DNA of 21,982 nt from Flavobacteriales bacterium UBA6165 (GCA_002422285.1 DIUF01000010.1:1-21982), one strand, 5' to 3'. Positions 7,101 through 16,067 are shown, counted from the stretch's first letter. The notes: a model not told the origin generated them from the sequence alone. Program-made: numbers and translations.

Positions 7101-9917
7101 CGATGAATTGTTTGCCTCAGTATTTGAAACCGCGTTGCTTTCAGAGTTTGTTTGATTGTTGCTCAACGCTGTATTTTCTGCACGGGTGTTGTTCTCAATA
7201 GCTAGCAGTTCATTTAATTCCGTAATATTATTTTCAATAACCGATGCTTGAGTTTCATAACGCATCATAGCATTATCAACGCGTGCTTCGTCCTCAGTAA
7301 ATTCCGACAAGCCATTCCAATTATCAATTTGCTGTTGCACCAAACGCAGCTTTTGTTGTTCAAGATTAATTCTGGTTTGATGGTCATTCTTGTCTATTTT
7401 TGCTAGCTGATTATCAATGTTTTGAATTTCGCGATCTGTTTTTTCAATAGCCGAATTAAACTTCTCCCGTTGTTCCTCGAAATAGGCCATTTCTGCATTC
7501 AACTCATCCTCTTCGTTGGATTGAGATGAAGTTGGAACAACATTATTGGCCAAAACCGTTTGAGTGGCTTGGTCTATTTTTTTGGCTTGTTCGGCATTGA
7601 GTTTTGCATTGATTAAGCGTTGATTGTTGTTGGCTGCAACTGTTTGTGGATTGATTGTGGCTGCCTGCTGATAAACCTGAACAACAAGTTTTAGTGAATC
7701 CCGTTCAGCAAGCATGCGCTCCTGTTTAGTCATTTTCGTTTTTACTTGTAATTCAAGCGCTTCTTTCGTGACCTCGAGTTCTTCAATGCGGGCTTCTATG
7801 GCTGATTTATCCTTCTTTTTGGCATTTTCTTTTTCCGCTTGCAAGCGCTCAATTTCTTTTTGTACTTCATTAATTTCCGCATTTAAAACATCCATTTCAT
7901 TAACCACACGATTGATTTCTCGAATCCGAGTTGTCATGGTATTAACTTCCAAACTTTGCGCTGGGTCGAACACAGTAGTTTTATTGAAACGCTCCGACAT
8001 ATGGACACGTTCTTCAGGGCTCAAATCATTCAATTTCCCAAAATCATCTTTGGTTTGAATGGTCTTCATTTTTTGAAGAATGGCATCAGCTCTTGCAATT
8101 TCCGTTTGAATAACAGGAGCATTTTCTTGCAATTTATTGGCATTATTGAGCGCAATTTTAGCATCGCGTAGCAAATCATTTCTTTGCTTATTCAAGTTTT
8201 CCAATTCCTTCATTTCAATGGCGCTCAAGCCTCTCGTTTCCGACAAAGCAATCAGCTCATTGATGCGCACTTCAGCCTGTTGGGCTTTGTCTATGGCCTC
8301 TGAAGCCAAGAATAAAAAAACCTGACGTTGTTCTTCATTTCGTCGGAAATTTTCCTTGAGCCTATTCAAATCGGTCTCCGCAATTTCAGCCAACTCATGA
8401 GGATGGTATTTTTCCAATTTCAGTTCGCTCAAAACATCAGCGTTTGAGGCAACAGGTGCTGGAGCAGCATTCAATACATCCATAAGGCCATCATTAGGCT
8501 GCAATTCAGATTTCGCCAAAAACAAGGACGCCAAAATATCCGAACGCTCTTCATCACTGAACTGATAATTGAGGTCAAGAACAATTCGAATATTCGTCCC
8601 CAATCCTGAGGGCTCCTCCAAAAAATTCAAGCGCAGCAATTGTGTTTCCTCCAAAAAAGGCGCTTCAAAGGAAATCGTTTGAGGTGTTTTCGTTTTATCT
8701 GTTTGCACAACAAATTCATAAGACCCACCGCGAGGCAAGGAAAATGCCAAAGCGCCGTTGGATGAATTGGTCTTCACATTGTCTATGATGCGACCAGTGG
8801 TTTTTTCACGGATTGAAATATTGGCACTTTTGGCATTGGGGTCAACAGTAGATAAAAAATTGCCCGCATACATCACGGCATTGCTGTTGAACTTGTTGAC
8901 CATCACACGATAAACATGGATTTTTCCGCCTTCACTTTGTCGTGCAGAAGCGAAATACGCATGTTTGTACTCCTTATCCACCACATAGAACAAATCGTCA
9001 TCGGGTGAAGAAATAGCAAAATCCAAATTGTCGACGGACCCAAAAGTGATTTTCGATTTATCAAAACGGACGCGGAAAACATCATAGCCTCCCATGCTGT
9101 TATGGCCTTTTGAAGAGAAGTACAAATATTCGCCATTGGGGTCGAGATAGGGAAAATCCTCATCGAATTGGGTGTTTACCGAATTGGGTAGTTTTACTGG
9201 ATTTCCCCACTCCCCTTTTGCGTTTAGTGTTCTGTAGTAAATATCCTTTTGTCCCTCATCCACTTCACCATAACTCGAATAAAAAATGATTGTAGCGTTT
9301 TCGGCAATATGAATTACTGGTTTGTGTCCGAGTTTTTTATCCACTTTCGTTTGAAACTCCTCCGTCACAATTATACTTCCACCAATATCACGAAGATTAT
9401 AGAGGCGATAAAAATCCTGATAAGAACTTGATTTTCTTTCCTTAACAATCATGTCACTTACCTTGGACATAAGCTTTTGACCGTTTTGGCACATTTCGAT
9501 TTGGCGATCGACGTCCTTTTTCAAAGCCGTTTTGTCTTTCACTTTGCTTTTGTAGATGCGGTATTCACGGATAGCTTTGTCGAAATAATAGTTGAGGTGA
9601 TAAGCCCGTGCCAAAAAATAATGTGCTTCCGGGTCGATGTCTGGGTCGCTCACCGCAAATTTTAGATACTTCAGAGCATCTGGTTTTTTCTCGCTGTTGA
9701 ACAACAAACAAGCGCCATAACGATAATTGTAGAAATGATTGCGTGGCTCAAGAGATAAAAGCTGTAGATATTTTGGAGTAGCCTCAACGTATTGCTCCGA
9801 CTTGAATAGCGCGTTGGCTTCTTTAGCCAATTTATCAGGCGTTTGTGAAGAAGCCGCAGAATAAACTATCGATTGAAAAATCAATACAAAAATGAGATAT
9901 TTGAGTTGCTTTATCAA
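4137..9917 (-). CDS. Giant exported TPR / PD40 / coiled-coil / SPOR protein
   Basis: Unrecognised as a named gene. A 1926-residue protein with an N-terminal Sec signal (residues 1 to about 24). Residues 27-135 are tetratricopeptide-like (ALFKSEQYVEATPKYLQLL). Residues about 200-340 are PD40/WD40-like beta-propeller strands (FPYLDPNGEYLYFSSKG, GGYDVFRV). Residues about 343-427 resemble a carboxypeptidase-regulatory beta-sandwich. Residues about 500-1480 are largely charged coiled coil, broken by Asn/Ser/Thr-rich linkers at about 905-975 and 1055-1085. Two similar SPOR-like modules follow at about 1517-1604 and 1645-1728 (YKVQIGAFNKP and FTVQIGVFNAP, each ending DAFVVAY), then about 180 uncharacterised residues. 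TPR plus PD40 is seen in Bacteroidota OmpA-type proteins such as PorE, but there is no C-terminal OmpA domain here. SPOR modules bind denuded peptidoglycan, so a wall-linked periplasmic scaffold is inferred. The start is TTG (9915-9917), 2 bases after the plsY stop; no in-frame ATG exists upstream. Confidence 0.82.
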   Translation of the reverse strand: MIKQLKYLIFVLIFQSIVYSAASSQTPDKLAKEANALFKSEQYVEATPKYLQLLSLEPRNHFYNYRYGACLLFNSEKKPDALKYLKFAVSDPDIDPEAHYFLARAYHLNYYFDKAIREYRIYKSKVKDKTALKKDVDRQIEMCQNGQKLMSKVSDMIVKERKSSSYQDFYRLYNLRDIGGSIIVTEEFQTKVDKKLGHKPVIHIAENATIIFYSSYGEVDEGQKDIYYRTLNAKGEWGNPVKLPNSVNTQFDEDFPYLDPNGEYLYFSSKGHNSMGGYDVFRVRFDKSKITFGSVDNLDFAISSPDDDLFYVVDKEYKHAYFASARQSEGGKIHVYRVMVNKFNSNAVMYAGNFLSTVDPNAKSANISIREKTTGRIIDNVKTNSSNGALAFSLPRGGSYEFVVQTDKTKTPQTISFEAPFLEETQLLRLNFLEEPSGLGTNIRIVLDLNYQFSDEERSDILASLFLAKSELQPNDGLMDVLNAAPAPVASNADVLSELKLEKYHPHELAEIAETDLNRLKENFRRNEEQRQVFLFLASEAIDKAQQAEVRINELIALSETRGLSAIEMKELENLNKQRNDLLRDAKIALNNANKLQENAPVIQTEIARADAILQKMKTIQTKDDFGKLNDLSPEERVHMSERFNKTTVFDPAQSLEVNTMTTRIREINRVVNEMDVLNAEINEVQKEIERLQAEKENAKKKDKSAIEARIEELEVTKEALELQVKTKMTKQERMLAERDSLKLVVQVYQQAATINPQTVAANNNQRLINAKLNAEQAKKIDQATQTVLANNVVPTSSQSNEEDELNAEMAYFEEQREKFNSAIEKTDREIQNIDNQLAKIDKNDHQTRINLEQQKLRLVQQQIDNWNGLSEFTEDEARVDNAMMRYETQASVIENNITELNELLAIENNTRAENTALSNNQTNSESNAVSNTEANNSSTNSNQNASSNNTANTNTNTNNSGTQALNETRSNERANEDLQKVRGQFLEMNRIDNPNNASKEDVLVMQNYVDSIEQLMKQNANDEVYLKVLQQEKQRIDVWMDQAKEGISKREALAANNTSNAQVNSSDSNPSKSEPSPSAASNNPVMIQRMVVGESTPEMQESVDNIAALKTQSEELSRRLENADSRAESNKILKEMAKIDRAIAENQFDLMMAERENYDGAVQDIQNSALGLNKDPLLRAEMLIMERRKNDVQEVVDVLAASSRSDRERILVQAVEIRQDFINQMDIASVQIAVQNEIARVVRETGLSADILTDPNRLDYALLQINEEIDRTKAKLKELEASKSAYKKSELPAVEAEIQELKVYLKSLEDSRSETKRAIEKRGTTPALIVEVPQLSSTVDAGALSTMNDEELAVLVSNPDFVELRNDVVSFSLLRDRLQNLVNQQVLLRNEMKSTVLLIAQTQDQEERSVLQAQLDALSAEYQRVTKAIESTEPELLKMQQKINSNSLYLKNPTLYHTLAMSTQVQETLLQANVTVASSPNQVASSSVSSGITFLSTPKPTSNTGEFGLNPVNIPGMIYKVQIGAFNKPVDLARFSEFEPVTTDQVGNNLIRYSAGIFYTKGQAFQSLGPIKALGYADAFVVAYCDGVRYSIAESDELLRQGKCSLNQDAQLAFESRTSTKDVTYHQGPNAALAAPLELADGLLFTVQIGVFNAPISHERLQNVMPLNCQKTERNQIRYSVGRFDAVEEAVRQRDAVRLLGFSDAFVVAYFNGERITIAEARTILDAQGSIALHSQRTKVVNPSAAGLPNLQVVEMAADTTQKIELLSNYPLGKRLVSTATYTKVPMNEINLLRDKGYWAYFESSSGRIVTSLLTDENTAIPAGYKTQAVYRGFAVENENQVSLNTLQGFDQNTTYYQLELTWENEMPRLVAYYLEQNFTELIAQWNPENGSIQFMPLTFAQKEKIRRALINLGDVRFSEMILTF

Positions 9918-9919
9918 GC

Positions 9920-10564
9920 TTAAATGTCGGATTCACCAGATGCAACTTTCCTACGAAAAGGATACGTTTTAGTTTCAATACCGTTCCTCAATCTGCCTAT
10001 GTTTTTCTTGTGGGCAAAGATGACCAAAATAGACATTGCGATGGAAAAAATGAAAATGGCTATTGGTTGATTAGGATATAGAAAATATTGTATCAATGGA
10101 AAGAAAAAAGCAGCGGTAATGGAGCCCAATGAAACATAATTAAATGCAAACCAAACCAATAAAAAGATGAACAAACATATGATAGCCGAGAGTGGCGCAA
10201 TAGCAAGCAAAACCCCAAATGACGTGGCAACACCTTTTCCTCCTTTGAATCCAGCATAAAGCGGTAGCACGTGTCCAACTACGGCGGTAACTCCAGCAAT
10301 AATTTGATAAACGGCAAACGTTTCTGACTCCGATGCATCAGCGAAAAGAGAAACCAATAAAACGGGTATTACGCCTTTTATTACGTCTACGGCAAAAACG
10401 AAACTTCCGGCCGACTTGCCGAGCACTCGAAAAGTGTTGGTGGCACCAGCGTTTTTGCTTCCATGTTCTCTAATATCAATATTGTAGAAAGATTTACCAA
10501 CCCACACAGAGGTTGGAATCGAACCCAATAAATACCCCGATAAAATTGCTAAAAATGCTGTCAT
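9920..10564 (-). CDS. plsY: Glycerol-3-phosphate acyltransferase PlsY
   Basis: Inner-membrane enzyme that transfers an acyl group from acyl-phosphate (made by PlsX) to glycerol-3-phosphate, giving lysophosphatidic acid, the first step of phospholipid synthesis. The three PlsY motifs are present: HGSKNAGATN (34-43), GHVLPLYAGFKGGKGVATSF (97-116) and HKKNIGRLRNG (185-195). Length (214 residues) and about five hydrophobic segments match the family. The start ATG overlaps the stop of the 1532-residue gene in an ATGA, and the stop lies 2 bases from the start of the 1926-residue gene, so the three are likely translationally coupled. The terminal residues SGESDI extend past the last conserved motif without any known domain. 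Identification is strong. Confidence 0.96.
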   Translation of the reverse strand: MTAFLAILSGYLLGSIPTSVWVGKSFYNIDIREHGSKNAGATNTFRVLGKSAGSFVFAVDVIKGVIPVLLVSLFADASESETFAVYQIIAGVTAVVGHVLPLYAGFKGGKGVATSFGVLLAIAPLSAIICLFIFLLVWFAFNYVSLGSITAAFFFPLIQYFLYPNQPIAIFIFSIAMSILVIFAHKKNIGRLRNGIETKTYPFRRKVASGESDI

Positions 10565-13500
10565 TGTTTTGTTCTTATGAGTTGTCTGAAAACCTGATAA
10601 TAGGCTGTATTTGTAGAAACTTCGTATTCGTAATTTTTACCTTTTCTCTTGTCTGGTTTGACCGCATTCACACGAGAGCGGATATCTTGGTCCGTGGTTA
10701 CAAAAGTAAGTTTACCATCCTTTTTATTCACTTGATAAAAGAAGAAATAGTTGTTGGCGCCTGGCACAAAGAAATAAACTCCGAACATATCAACGCCTTT
10801 ATCATTTCGATAGAACGCAAGTTCAGTTGGTATCATACGCATTACAGGTTGTCCATAAAAACTAACCAACATGGCGTCTTCAGTGAAGCTAGAAAACCCT
10901 GAAAATTGTGGAATACTATCAATAGAAAATATGCGTACATTCGTAAAAATCAGAGTGGAAATCAACTCATCAGGCATTTTTTTAACGCTTCTTCTCAATG
11001 CGTATTCAGAGAAAAACTTATCTGTAACCGCTTTATTGCCCCATGTATTAAACGCCTGCTCTAGGGTCGTTTGAAGTTTCAAATTATCGACAGACATACC
11101 ACTCAAAGCTGGAATTACCGCGATTCTTTCACCGAGTTTTTCTAGGGCACTTTGCTCAAAAAGCATGTTCACTTTCAAAGTCAAATTCATAGAAACTTCT
11201 CGTGTTTTAGGATCATAGTTGATGATACCCACCGCATCAAGGTCAACACCGGGTGTTGTCAATCCAAGATTAATTTTGCCATCACCATTCAAACCGCATG
11301 TAGGTGTATGCAAAGCTAAATATTCGCCAACTTCTCCGCGATTCACCAATTTCTCTTTTGTCGAGATGCGATATTCATTGGCTTCATAATTATACTGCAA
11401 AAAGCCAGTGGCCGCAATAAGATTTTTGTCATCAGCTGAAAGCATCTCTGATAAGAAAACTGGATACATTTTCGCAGTACCATCAGTGTTTGATCTCCAA
11501 GCGATACCAGAAGCCAAGGGTTTTCCAGCATCAGACTTCATATTTTCACCAATTGGAATCATAACATTTTTTGGGTCAATTTGTCCTTTAAAAACAATCC
11601 AGTTCCGCTCGAAATCGCTACAATCATGAACCAAACGTGTTGAACCAGAAAATCCAATCGTAGGTTCAGCCGCTTTAATTGAAAAATTACCCGAATACAA
11701 AAATCTAGGACTCAATTGAAAGCCTGCGGAGGATGGAATGGAGCCATCCGCAACAGTTTGAAAAGAGTTATCTAAATAAATAGTCTTCAATGTAAAGGTT
11801 GTAAGCGCTCCATCCACATCTACGTATTCATATTCTCCACTTCCTCGGTATGCCCTTTTGCCGGATATAGTTATTGATGCGTTCTTAAATTTGTGGTATT
11901 TGGTGATATAATTGGCCAAAATTTCCGCATTCTCTAATGGATCAATTTCAGCCTTTTTTCGAATAACTAACTTCTGACCTTCTGGATAAATACGCGCATC
12001 TGCTACGTCTATATATTCCACTTGGAAACAAAACAATGTTTTCGTTTTAAAGTCAAACCTAGCGCGTAATGATCTGAAATCCAGAGAATCTTGTTTGGGG
12101 TGCGTAGAATAAAAATTAGACCTAGCCAATCCCATTTCGTTATCGATATTGATATCTCCAGAAGCCTCAGGATTTTTCTCCAACTCCAAGTCATCCACAT
12201 CCATAATCCATGTAAACTTATCCATTTTACAAACAAACTGATTCAATGGGAAATCAATAATGGATTCGCCATAGTTGGAGACAAAATCGCCTTTTCGCTC
12301 TTTGAAATCCACAAGACATTTTAAATTTTCACTTCCAAAGGCAATTGTTCCATCTTCTCCGTCTAGGGTGTTCCTCAGGTGAAAATTGGAGGTATCTGCC
12401 AACAATTGCCAACGATTGGCGGTATAATTGGGCGAAGACAATTGCGAGGAAGGCATGGTGAATTTTCCTGAGCCTTTAAAGCCATCAGGACGTACATAGA
12501 CAGTTCCCAGAAATTTAGCTTCACCATCAAAAAATTCCATCGGTCGACGGATAGAGCGAGCTTTTAAAACCTGATCTTTTGGTATATAGGTAATATAAAC
12601 CTCTTCCCCTTTCACATCGGGCATTTGCACCCCTATTTCTCTAGGTGTTGTGATAAATCTCGCTGTACCCACTGTAGAATCAGGCATGAAAGTAAGCAAG
12701 CCAATAGATTCTGCAACAGAAGTAACATATTCTATTGTCCCTTTACCTTGAAGGCCATTACCGCTAAGCATAATCTGATTGTTGTAGCGCGAGCCTGAGC
12801 CATAAAAATCGAACCCTTCTTTTGGCGCCTCCATAGAAAAACCAAGAGAGTAATCTGGCATTATTTTGAGCTCCTGCTTGAATTTCGGAAAAATTCCACC
12901 TGTTACCATTTCACCGGCAAATCGCAGTGACTTTTCATTGAAAGTTACGGCTGAATCCAACTCAAAAGGGAGCATATCAAAATAAAAACGCGTACTATCA
13001 TAAGCTCCTCTATGGATTGAGCGATTGTTGTAGTGCACTTTCGTTGGAATTCGAGAAACCAATTTAGGATATTGCAACTTATCTTTGGTACCAGACTTAT
13101 TACTTGGGTCATCAATAAGAATTTCGCCTTTTACACCAGCAATAAAAGACTGCGTAACGATTGGCGTTCTACCATCCTCAGGACGCATTGGATTGGCGCG
13201 AATATAGGTTTGATCCGACTCATTGATTTGAATCAAGAATTTGCTGTAATCAAAATAACCATCATTGATGTTAATTTCTATTTTGCCTGAATTGACCCAT
13301 CCAGAGAATATGAAATTTCGATCTTTTTGAATCACAACATACCGATCATTGGGAAACACTTGCGTGTTTTTCCTGTCAGAAATTGGCACCATTCTTACTC
13401 CACGCAACTCTAAATCAAGCGTTTTCAAGTCCAATTTAGCAAATTCAGAGAATGCTTTGTTTTGCGCATTTTCCAAATCAAAACGTTCTTGTGTTGCTTT

Positions 13501-15159
13501 TAAACGTGGGTCTTGTGCAATTTCTTCGGCAGACTTTCCCTCTACCTTTTTGGGTCGAAGATCGCATTCAAAAACAAGGTTATCAAAATCTGCTTTTTTG
13601 GAACGCGCATTCACAAATTGCTGTGTTTTGGGTAAGACACGTACAACTTTTTTTTCCAAATCATAGGCTATAAAACCCATTCCAGATAAATCCAAAAGCA
13701 TGGGCTTTGATTGACTTTCTGTTCCACCTAAAGCTGTAAAAGCCTCTCCCTCTGTGAGCACGTTGCTGCCCTTCTTTTCAACAAACTTAAGCAAAGCAAC
13801 AAGAGGGTGAACTGATGCATTTCCGCCCAGACGGTCATACTGCTGTCCATTGAAATAACTGCTCGATTCGAATTTGCCGTAGCGCTGCTCAATTGCAGAA
13901 CCTTCATGCCATTTAAACGCGAGCTCATCTTTATCTTCATACCAAACAATGCGATCGACGTAAATATCCAAATTGTGAAAACTCGACATGAAGGGGGAAA
14001 CGGCTTGACCTGTTTTGTCGCGCATGAAATCTACTTCTCCGGCCTCACGTCGGAAGAGAAAGTTTAATCCAATGTGATGAATACTATCTTTTTCACCAAT
14101 GCTAAACATGAATTGGGCATTGTCGGATTTAACAAATTTGGCGTTTATGTTTATTTCATTTCCGCTAATTCGATACAACACTTTATTGTTTTTGATATAT
14201 TCAATTTTTGCTTTAGCATTTGCAGAGCCAACACCAACAAATGTGTTTCCATGCATGGCAAAACCACCAGAATAATTCATGTTTGGAATGATGTTCGGGA
14301 TATCTAGCTGTCGATTAAATGAAGTGAATTGCGGATACTTTTTATCTATGTCGCGCGTAAAATTGGCGGTATGATCATAAACATTTCCATAAATGGGTTG
14401 CTTAAAATACGGAGTTTGAAACTGAACAGAATCGGCGTGATAAGAAGTTGTACGCAAAGAAATTTCATATTTTTTTAAACTGGCGAATGTTTCAGACGGT
14501 TTTAATCCAACCTTTTCCCATGTTACCACGCCTCGATTGCCTTGCCATTTCAATTTTTCTAAGTCATAAATGCCGTCGGTACGTGTCAAAGCCATACTGT
14601 CCGACGGTTTTCTGTCTTTACCCAAAGTGATGCATGTCAAATTTACATCGCGAAAATGAAAAACAATACCATTCGGGCCTTTTGTAAATGCATAATCACC
14701 ATTGTAGCAATACCAGTAGAAATTGGTAGCACTATACAAAACACCCTCATTCAAGAAATCGTGCATACTTTTCATGTAATCTTTGGCATACTTGACGTTG
14801 CTTTTGGCCAAATTCTCATCCAATATTTCATGATAAACCTCAAAGCTCTTGAACTCTAGGACGTTTTTTTCAATTGCATACATGGAGCCCACATAGTGAT
14901 ACAAGTCTGGAATAGGTAAGAGTTTTTTATCGTGGATTTTGTTGCATGTCTCGACCATGCGATTGAACTTAGCTTGATTCATTTTGTCCATGATGTAGGG
15001 CTCAAAATCTTTCATAAAGTCTTTAGCCAATTTCGCATCATGAGCAGACAAGTAACGCGCCAGCTCTTTGGCGAACTTCTCACGGTTGTTGGAAAATGTT
15101 TGAGCAGAAACTTGATATGTCAAGAACAAAAGGCCAAATAAAATAAATGCATGTCTCAT
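10561..15159 (-). CDS. Giant exported beta-rich protein of unknown function
   Basis: Not recognised as a named gene. A 1532-residue protein with a clear signal peptide (residues 1-19, ending VSA before Gln). Residues about 20-160 look helical; most of the rest is beta-rich, with recurring G-x-G-x-(I/F/Y)-x-(Y/F) strands, for example KGTIEYVTS (near 805), GSGKFTMPS (near 897) and GSGEYEYVD (near 1105). Residues about 447-507 (VHPLVALLKFVEKKG to VVRVLPKT) are a compact helical insert. No transmembrane segment other than the signal, no lipobox and no T9SS-type C-terminal domain is obvious. It resembles large conserved Bacteroidota hypothetical proteins I have seen before, but without a function. 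A long repeated beta structure could be a periplasmic bridge or an adhesin-like surface filament (inference only). It starts 68 bases after prmA and overlaps plsY by 4 bases. Confidence 0.78.
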   Translation of the reverse strand: MRHAFILFGLLFLTYQVSAQTFSNNREKFAKELARYLSAHDAKLAKDFMKDFEPYIMDKMNQAKFNRMVETCNKIHDKKLLPIPDLYHYVGSMYAIEKNVLEFKSFEVYHEILDENLAKSNVKYAKDYMKSMHDFLNEGVLYSATNFYWYCYNGDYAFTKGPNGIVFHFRDVNLTCITLGKDRKPSDSMALTRTDGIYDLEKLKWQGNRGVVTWEKVGLKPSETFASLKKYEISLRTTSYHADSVQFQTPYFKQPIYGNVYDHTANFTRDIDKKYPQFTSFNRQLDIPNIIPNMNYSGGFAMHGNTFVGVGSANAKAKIEYIKNNKVLYRISGNEININAKFVKSDNAQFMFSIGEKDSIHHIGLNFLFRREAGEVDFMRDKTGQAVSPFMSSFHNLDIYVDRIVWYEDKDELAFKWHEGSAIEQRYGKFESSSYFNGQQYDRLGGNASVHPLVALLKFVEKKGSNVLTEGEAFTALGGTESQSKPMLLDLSGMGFIAYDLEKKVVRVLPKTQQFVNARSKKADFDNLVFECDLRPKKVEGKSAEEIAQDPRLKATQERFDLENAQNKAFSEFAKLDLKTLDLELRGVRMVPISDRKNTQVFPNDRYVVIQKDRNFIFSGWVNSGKIEININDGYFDYSKFLIQINESDQTYIRANPMRPEDGRTPIVTQSFIAGVKGEILIDDPSNKSGTKDKLQYPKLVSRIPTKVHYNNRSIHRGAYDSTRFYFDMLPFELDSAVTFNEKSLRFAGEMVTGGIFPKFKQELKIMPDYSLGFSMEAPKEGFDFYGSGSRYNNQIMLSGNGLQGKGTIEYVTSVAESIGLLTFMPDSTVGTARFITTPREIGVQMPDVKGEEVYITYIPKDQVLKARSIRRPMEFFDGEAKFLGTVYVRPDGFKGSGKFTMPSSQLSSPNYTANRWQLLADTSNFHLRNTLDGEDGTIAFGSENLKCLVDFKERKGDFVSNYGESIIDFPLNQFVCKMDKFTWIMDVDDLELEKNPEASGDINIDNEMGLARSNFYSTHPKQDSLDFRSLRARFDFKTKTLFCFQVEYIDVADARIYPEGQKLVIRKKAEIDPLENAEILANYITKYHKFKNASITISGKRAYRGSGEYEYVDVDGALTTFTLKTIYLDNSFQTVADGSIPSSAGFQLSPRFLYSGNFSIKAAEPTIGFSGSTRLVHDCSDFERNWIVFKGQIDPKNVMIPIGENMKSDAGKPLASGIAWRSNTDGTAKMYPVFLSEMLSADDKNLIAATGFLQYNYEANEYRISTKEKLVNRGEVGEYLALHTPTCGLNGDGKINLGLTTPGVDLDAVGIINYDPKTREVSMNLTLKVNMLFEQSALEKLGERIAVIPALSGMSVDNLKLQTTLEQAFNTWGNKAVTDKFFSEYALRRSVKKMPDELISTLIFTNVRIFSIDSIPQFSGFSSFTEDAMLVSFYGQPVMRMIPTELAFYRNDKGVDMFGVYFFVPGANNYFFFYQVNKKDGKLTFVTTDQDIRSRVNAVKPDKRKGKNYEYEVSTNTAYYQVFRQLIRTKQ

Positions 15160-15227
15160 GAATCGCCAGTTTTTCTGTTTTTAGCACAAAAATCTATCCA
15201 AGAAAACCTGAAAAAGTGACGATGCAA

Positions 15228-16067
15228 CTAGATTTTCATCAAAGTCAAACAAGACCAGCTCTCCTCTTGATAAGATTTGTCAAGTGCTAAGTTACATTTT
15301 TTCGCAATACCGAGCAATTCATCATTGTCTGATGTGAAAAATCCACTCAAGAACAAACGTCCACCTCTTGGTAAACAAGCAGCATAATGATGCATATCTG
15401 CTTTGAGTACATTCTTGTTGATGTTGGCCAAAATCAAATCGAATTCAAGACCGATTATGTTGGTCACATCACCATGTTCAGCGATGATATTTTGACAGGC
15501 ATTGCGTTCGGCGTTTTCAAGTGTATTCTCAAAAGCCCATTGCTCCACGTCAATTGCGAGCAAACTTTTAGCGCCGAGTTTTTCCGTAAGAATGGCTAAA
15601 ACACCTGTACCACAACCCATGTCTAAAACACGCTCAGGAACAGATTCTAACTCGAATAAAGCTTTCGACATCAAACGCGTTGTTTGGTGATGACCCGTTC
15701 CAAATGACATTTTTGGTTCAATGACAATGGTGTATTTCGTAAGTGGAAAATCTGTATGGAATGGTGCAACAATGGCCAAGTTACTATCAATAATCACTGG
15801 TTCGAAAGAGCTTTCCCAAGTGGCATTCCAATTTTGCGCTTCGATGCTTTTCACTGAATAATTCAGCATCAAATCTTCTGGTGGATTGGCAATTACATCA
15901 AGATTTTTCAATGCATCGGCATCAAACAAATCTGCTTGGATGTAAGCTTCAAATCCAGAATCAGCATCTACAAAACTCTCGAAACCCAATTCAGCAAGAT
16001 ATGCCGTTAAAATATCCGACCACGGAGTTTTTGGACTTAACTCAAATGAAACTTCTATATAATTCAT
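15228..16067 (-). CDS. prmA: Ribosomal protein L11 methyltransferase PrmA
   Basis: Cytoplasmic S-adenosylmethionine-dependent methyltransferase that trimethylates lysines and the N-terminal amine of ribosomal protein L11. An N-terminal substrate-recognition domain (residues 1 to about 70) is followed by the catalytic domain. Signatures are EPKMSFGTGHHQTT (117-130), the SAM-binding glycine loop LDMGCGTGV (148-156), the acidic AIDVEQWAFENT after strand 2, and LANINKNV (213-220), close to the catalytic NxN-type motif of PrmA. The length of 279 residues fits the family. The start ATG overlaps the tpiA stop by 4 bases (ATGA), so it is co-translated with tpiA. The following 68 bases before the next gene show no clear terminator. 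Confidence 0.94.
   Translation of the reverse strand: MNYIEVSFELSPKTPWSDILTAYLAELGFESFVDADSGFEAYIQADLFDADALKNLDVIANPPEDLMLNYSVKSIEAQNWNATWESSFEPVIIDSNLAIVAPFHTDFPLTKYTIVIEPKMSFGTGHHQTTRLMSKALFELESVPERVLDMGCGTGVLAILTEKLGAKSLLAIDVEQWAFENTLENAERNACQNIIAEHGDVTNIIGLEFDLILANINKNVLKADMHHYAACLPRGGRLFLSGFFTSDNDELLGIAKKCNLALDKSYQEESWSCLTLMKI

Noticed and set aside
4137..9917. PorE/OmpA-family T9SS component
   Set aside because: The TPR and PD40 parts fit, but there is no OmpA-like C-terminal domain; SPOR-like modules and a long coiled coil are there instead.
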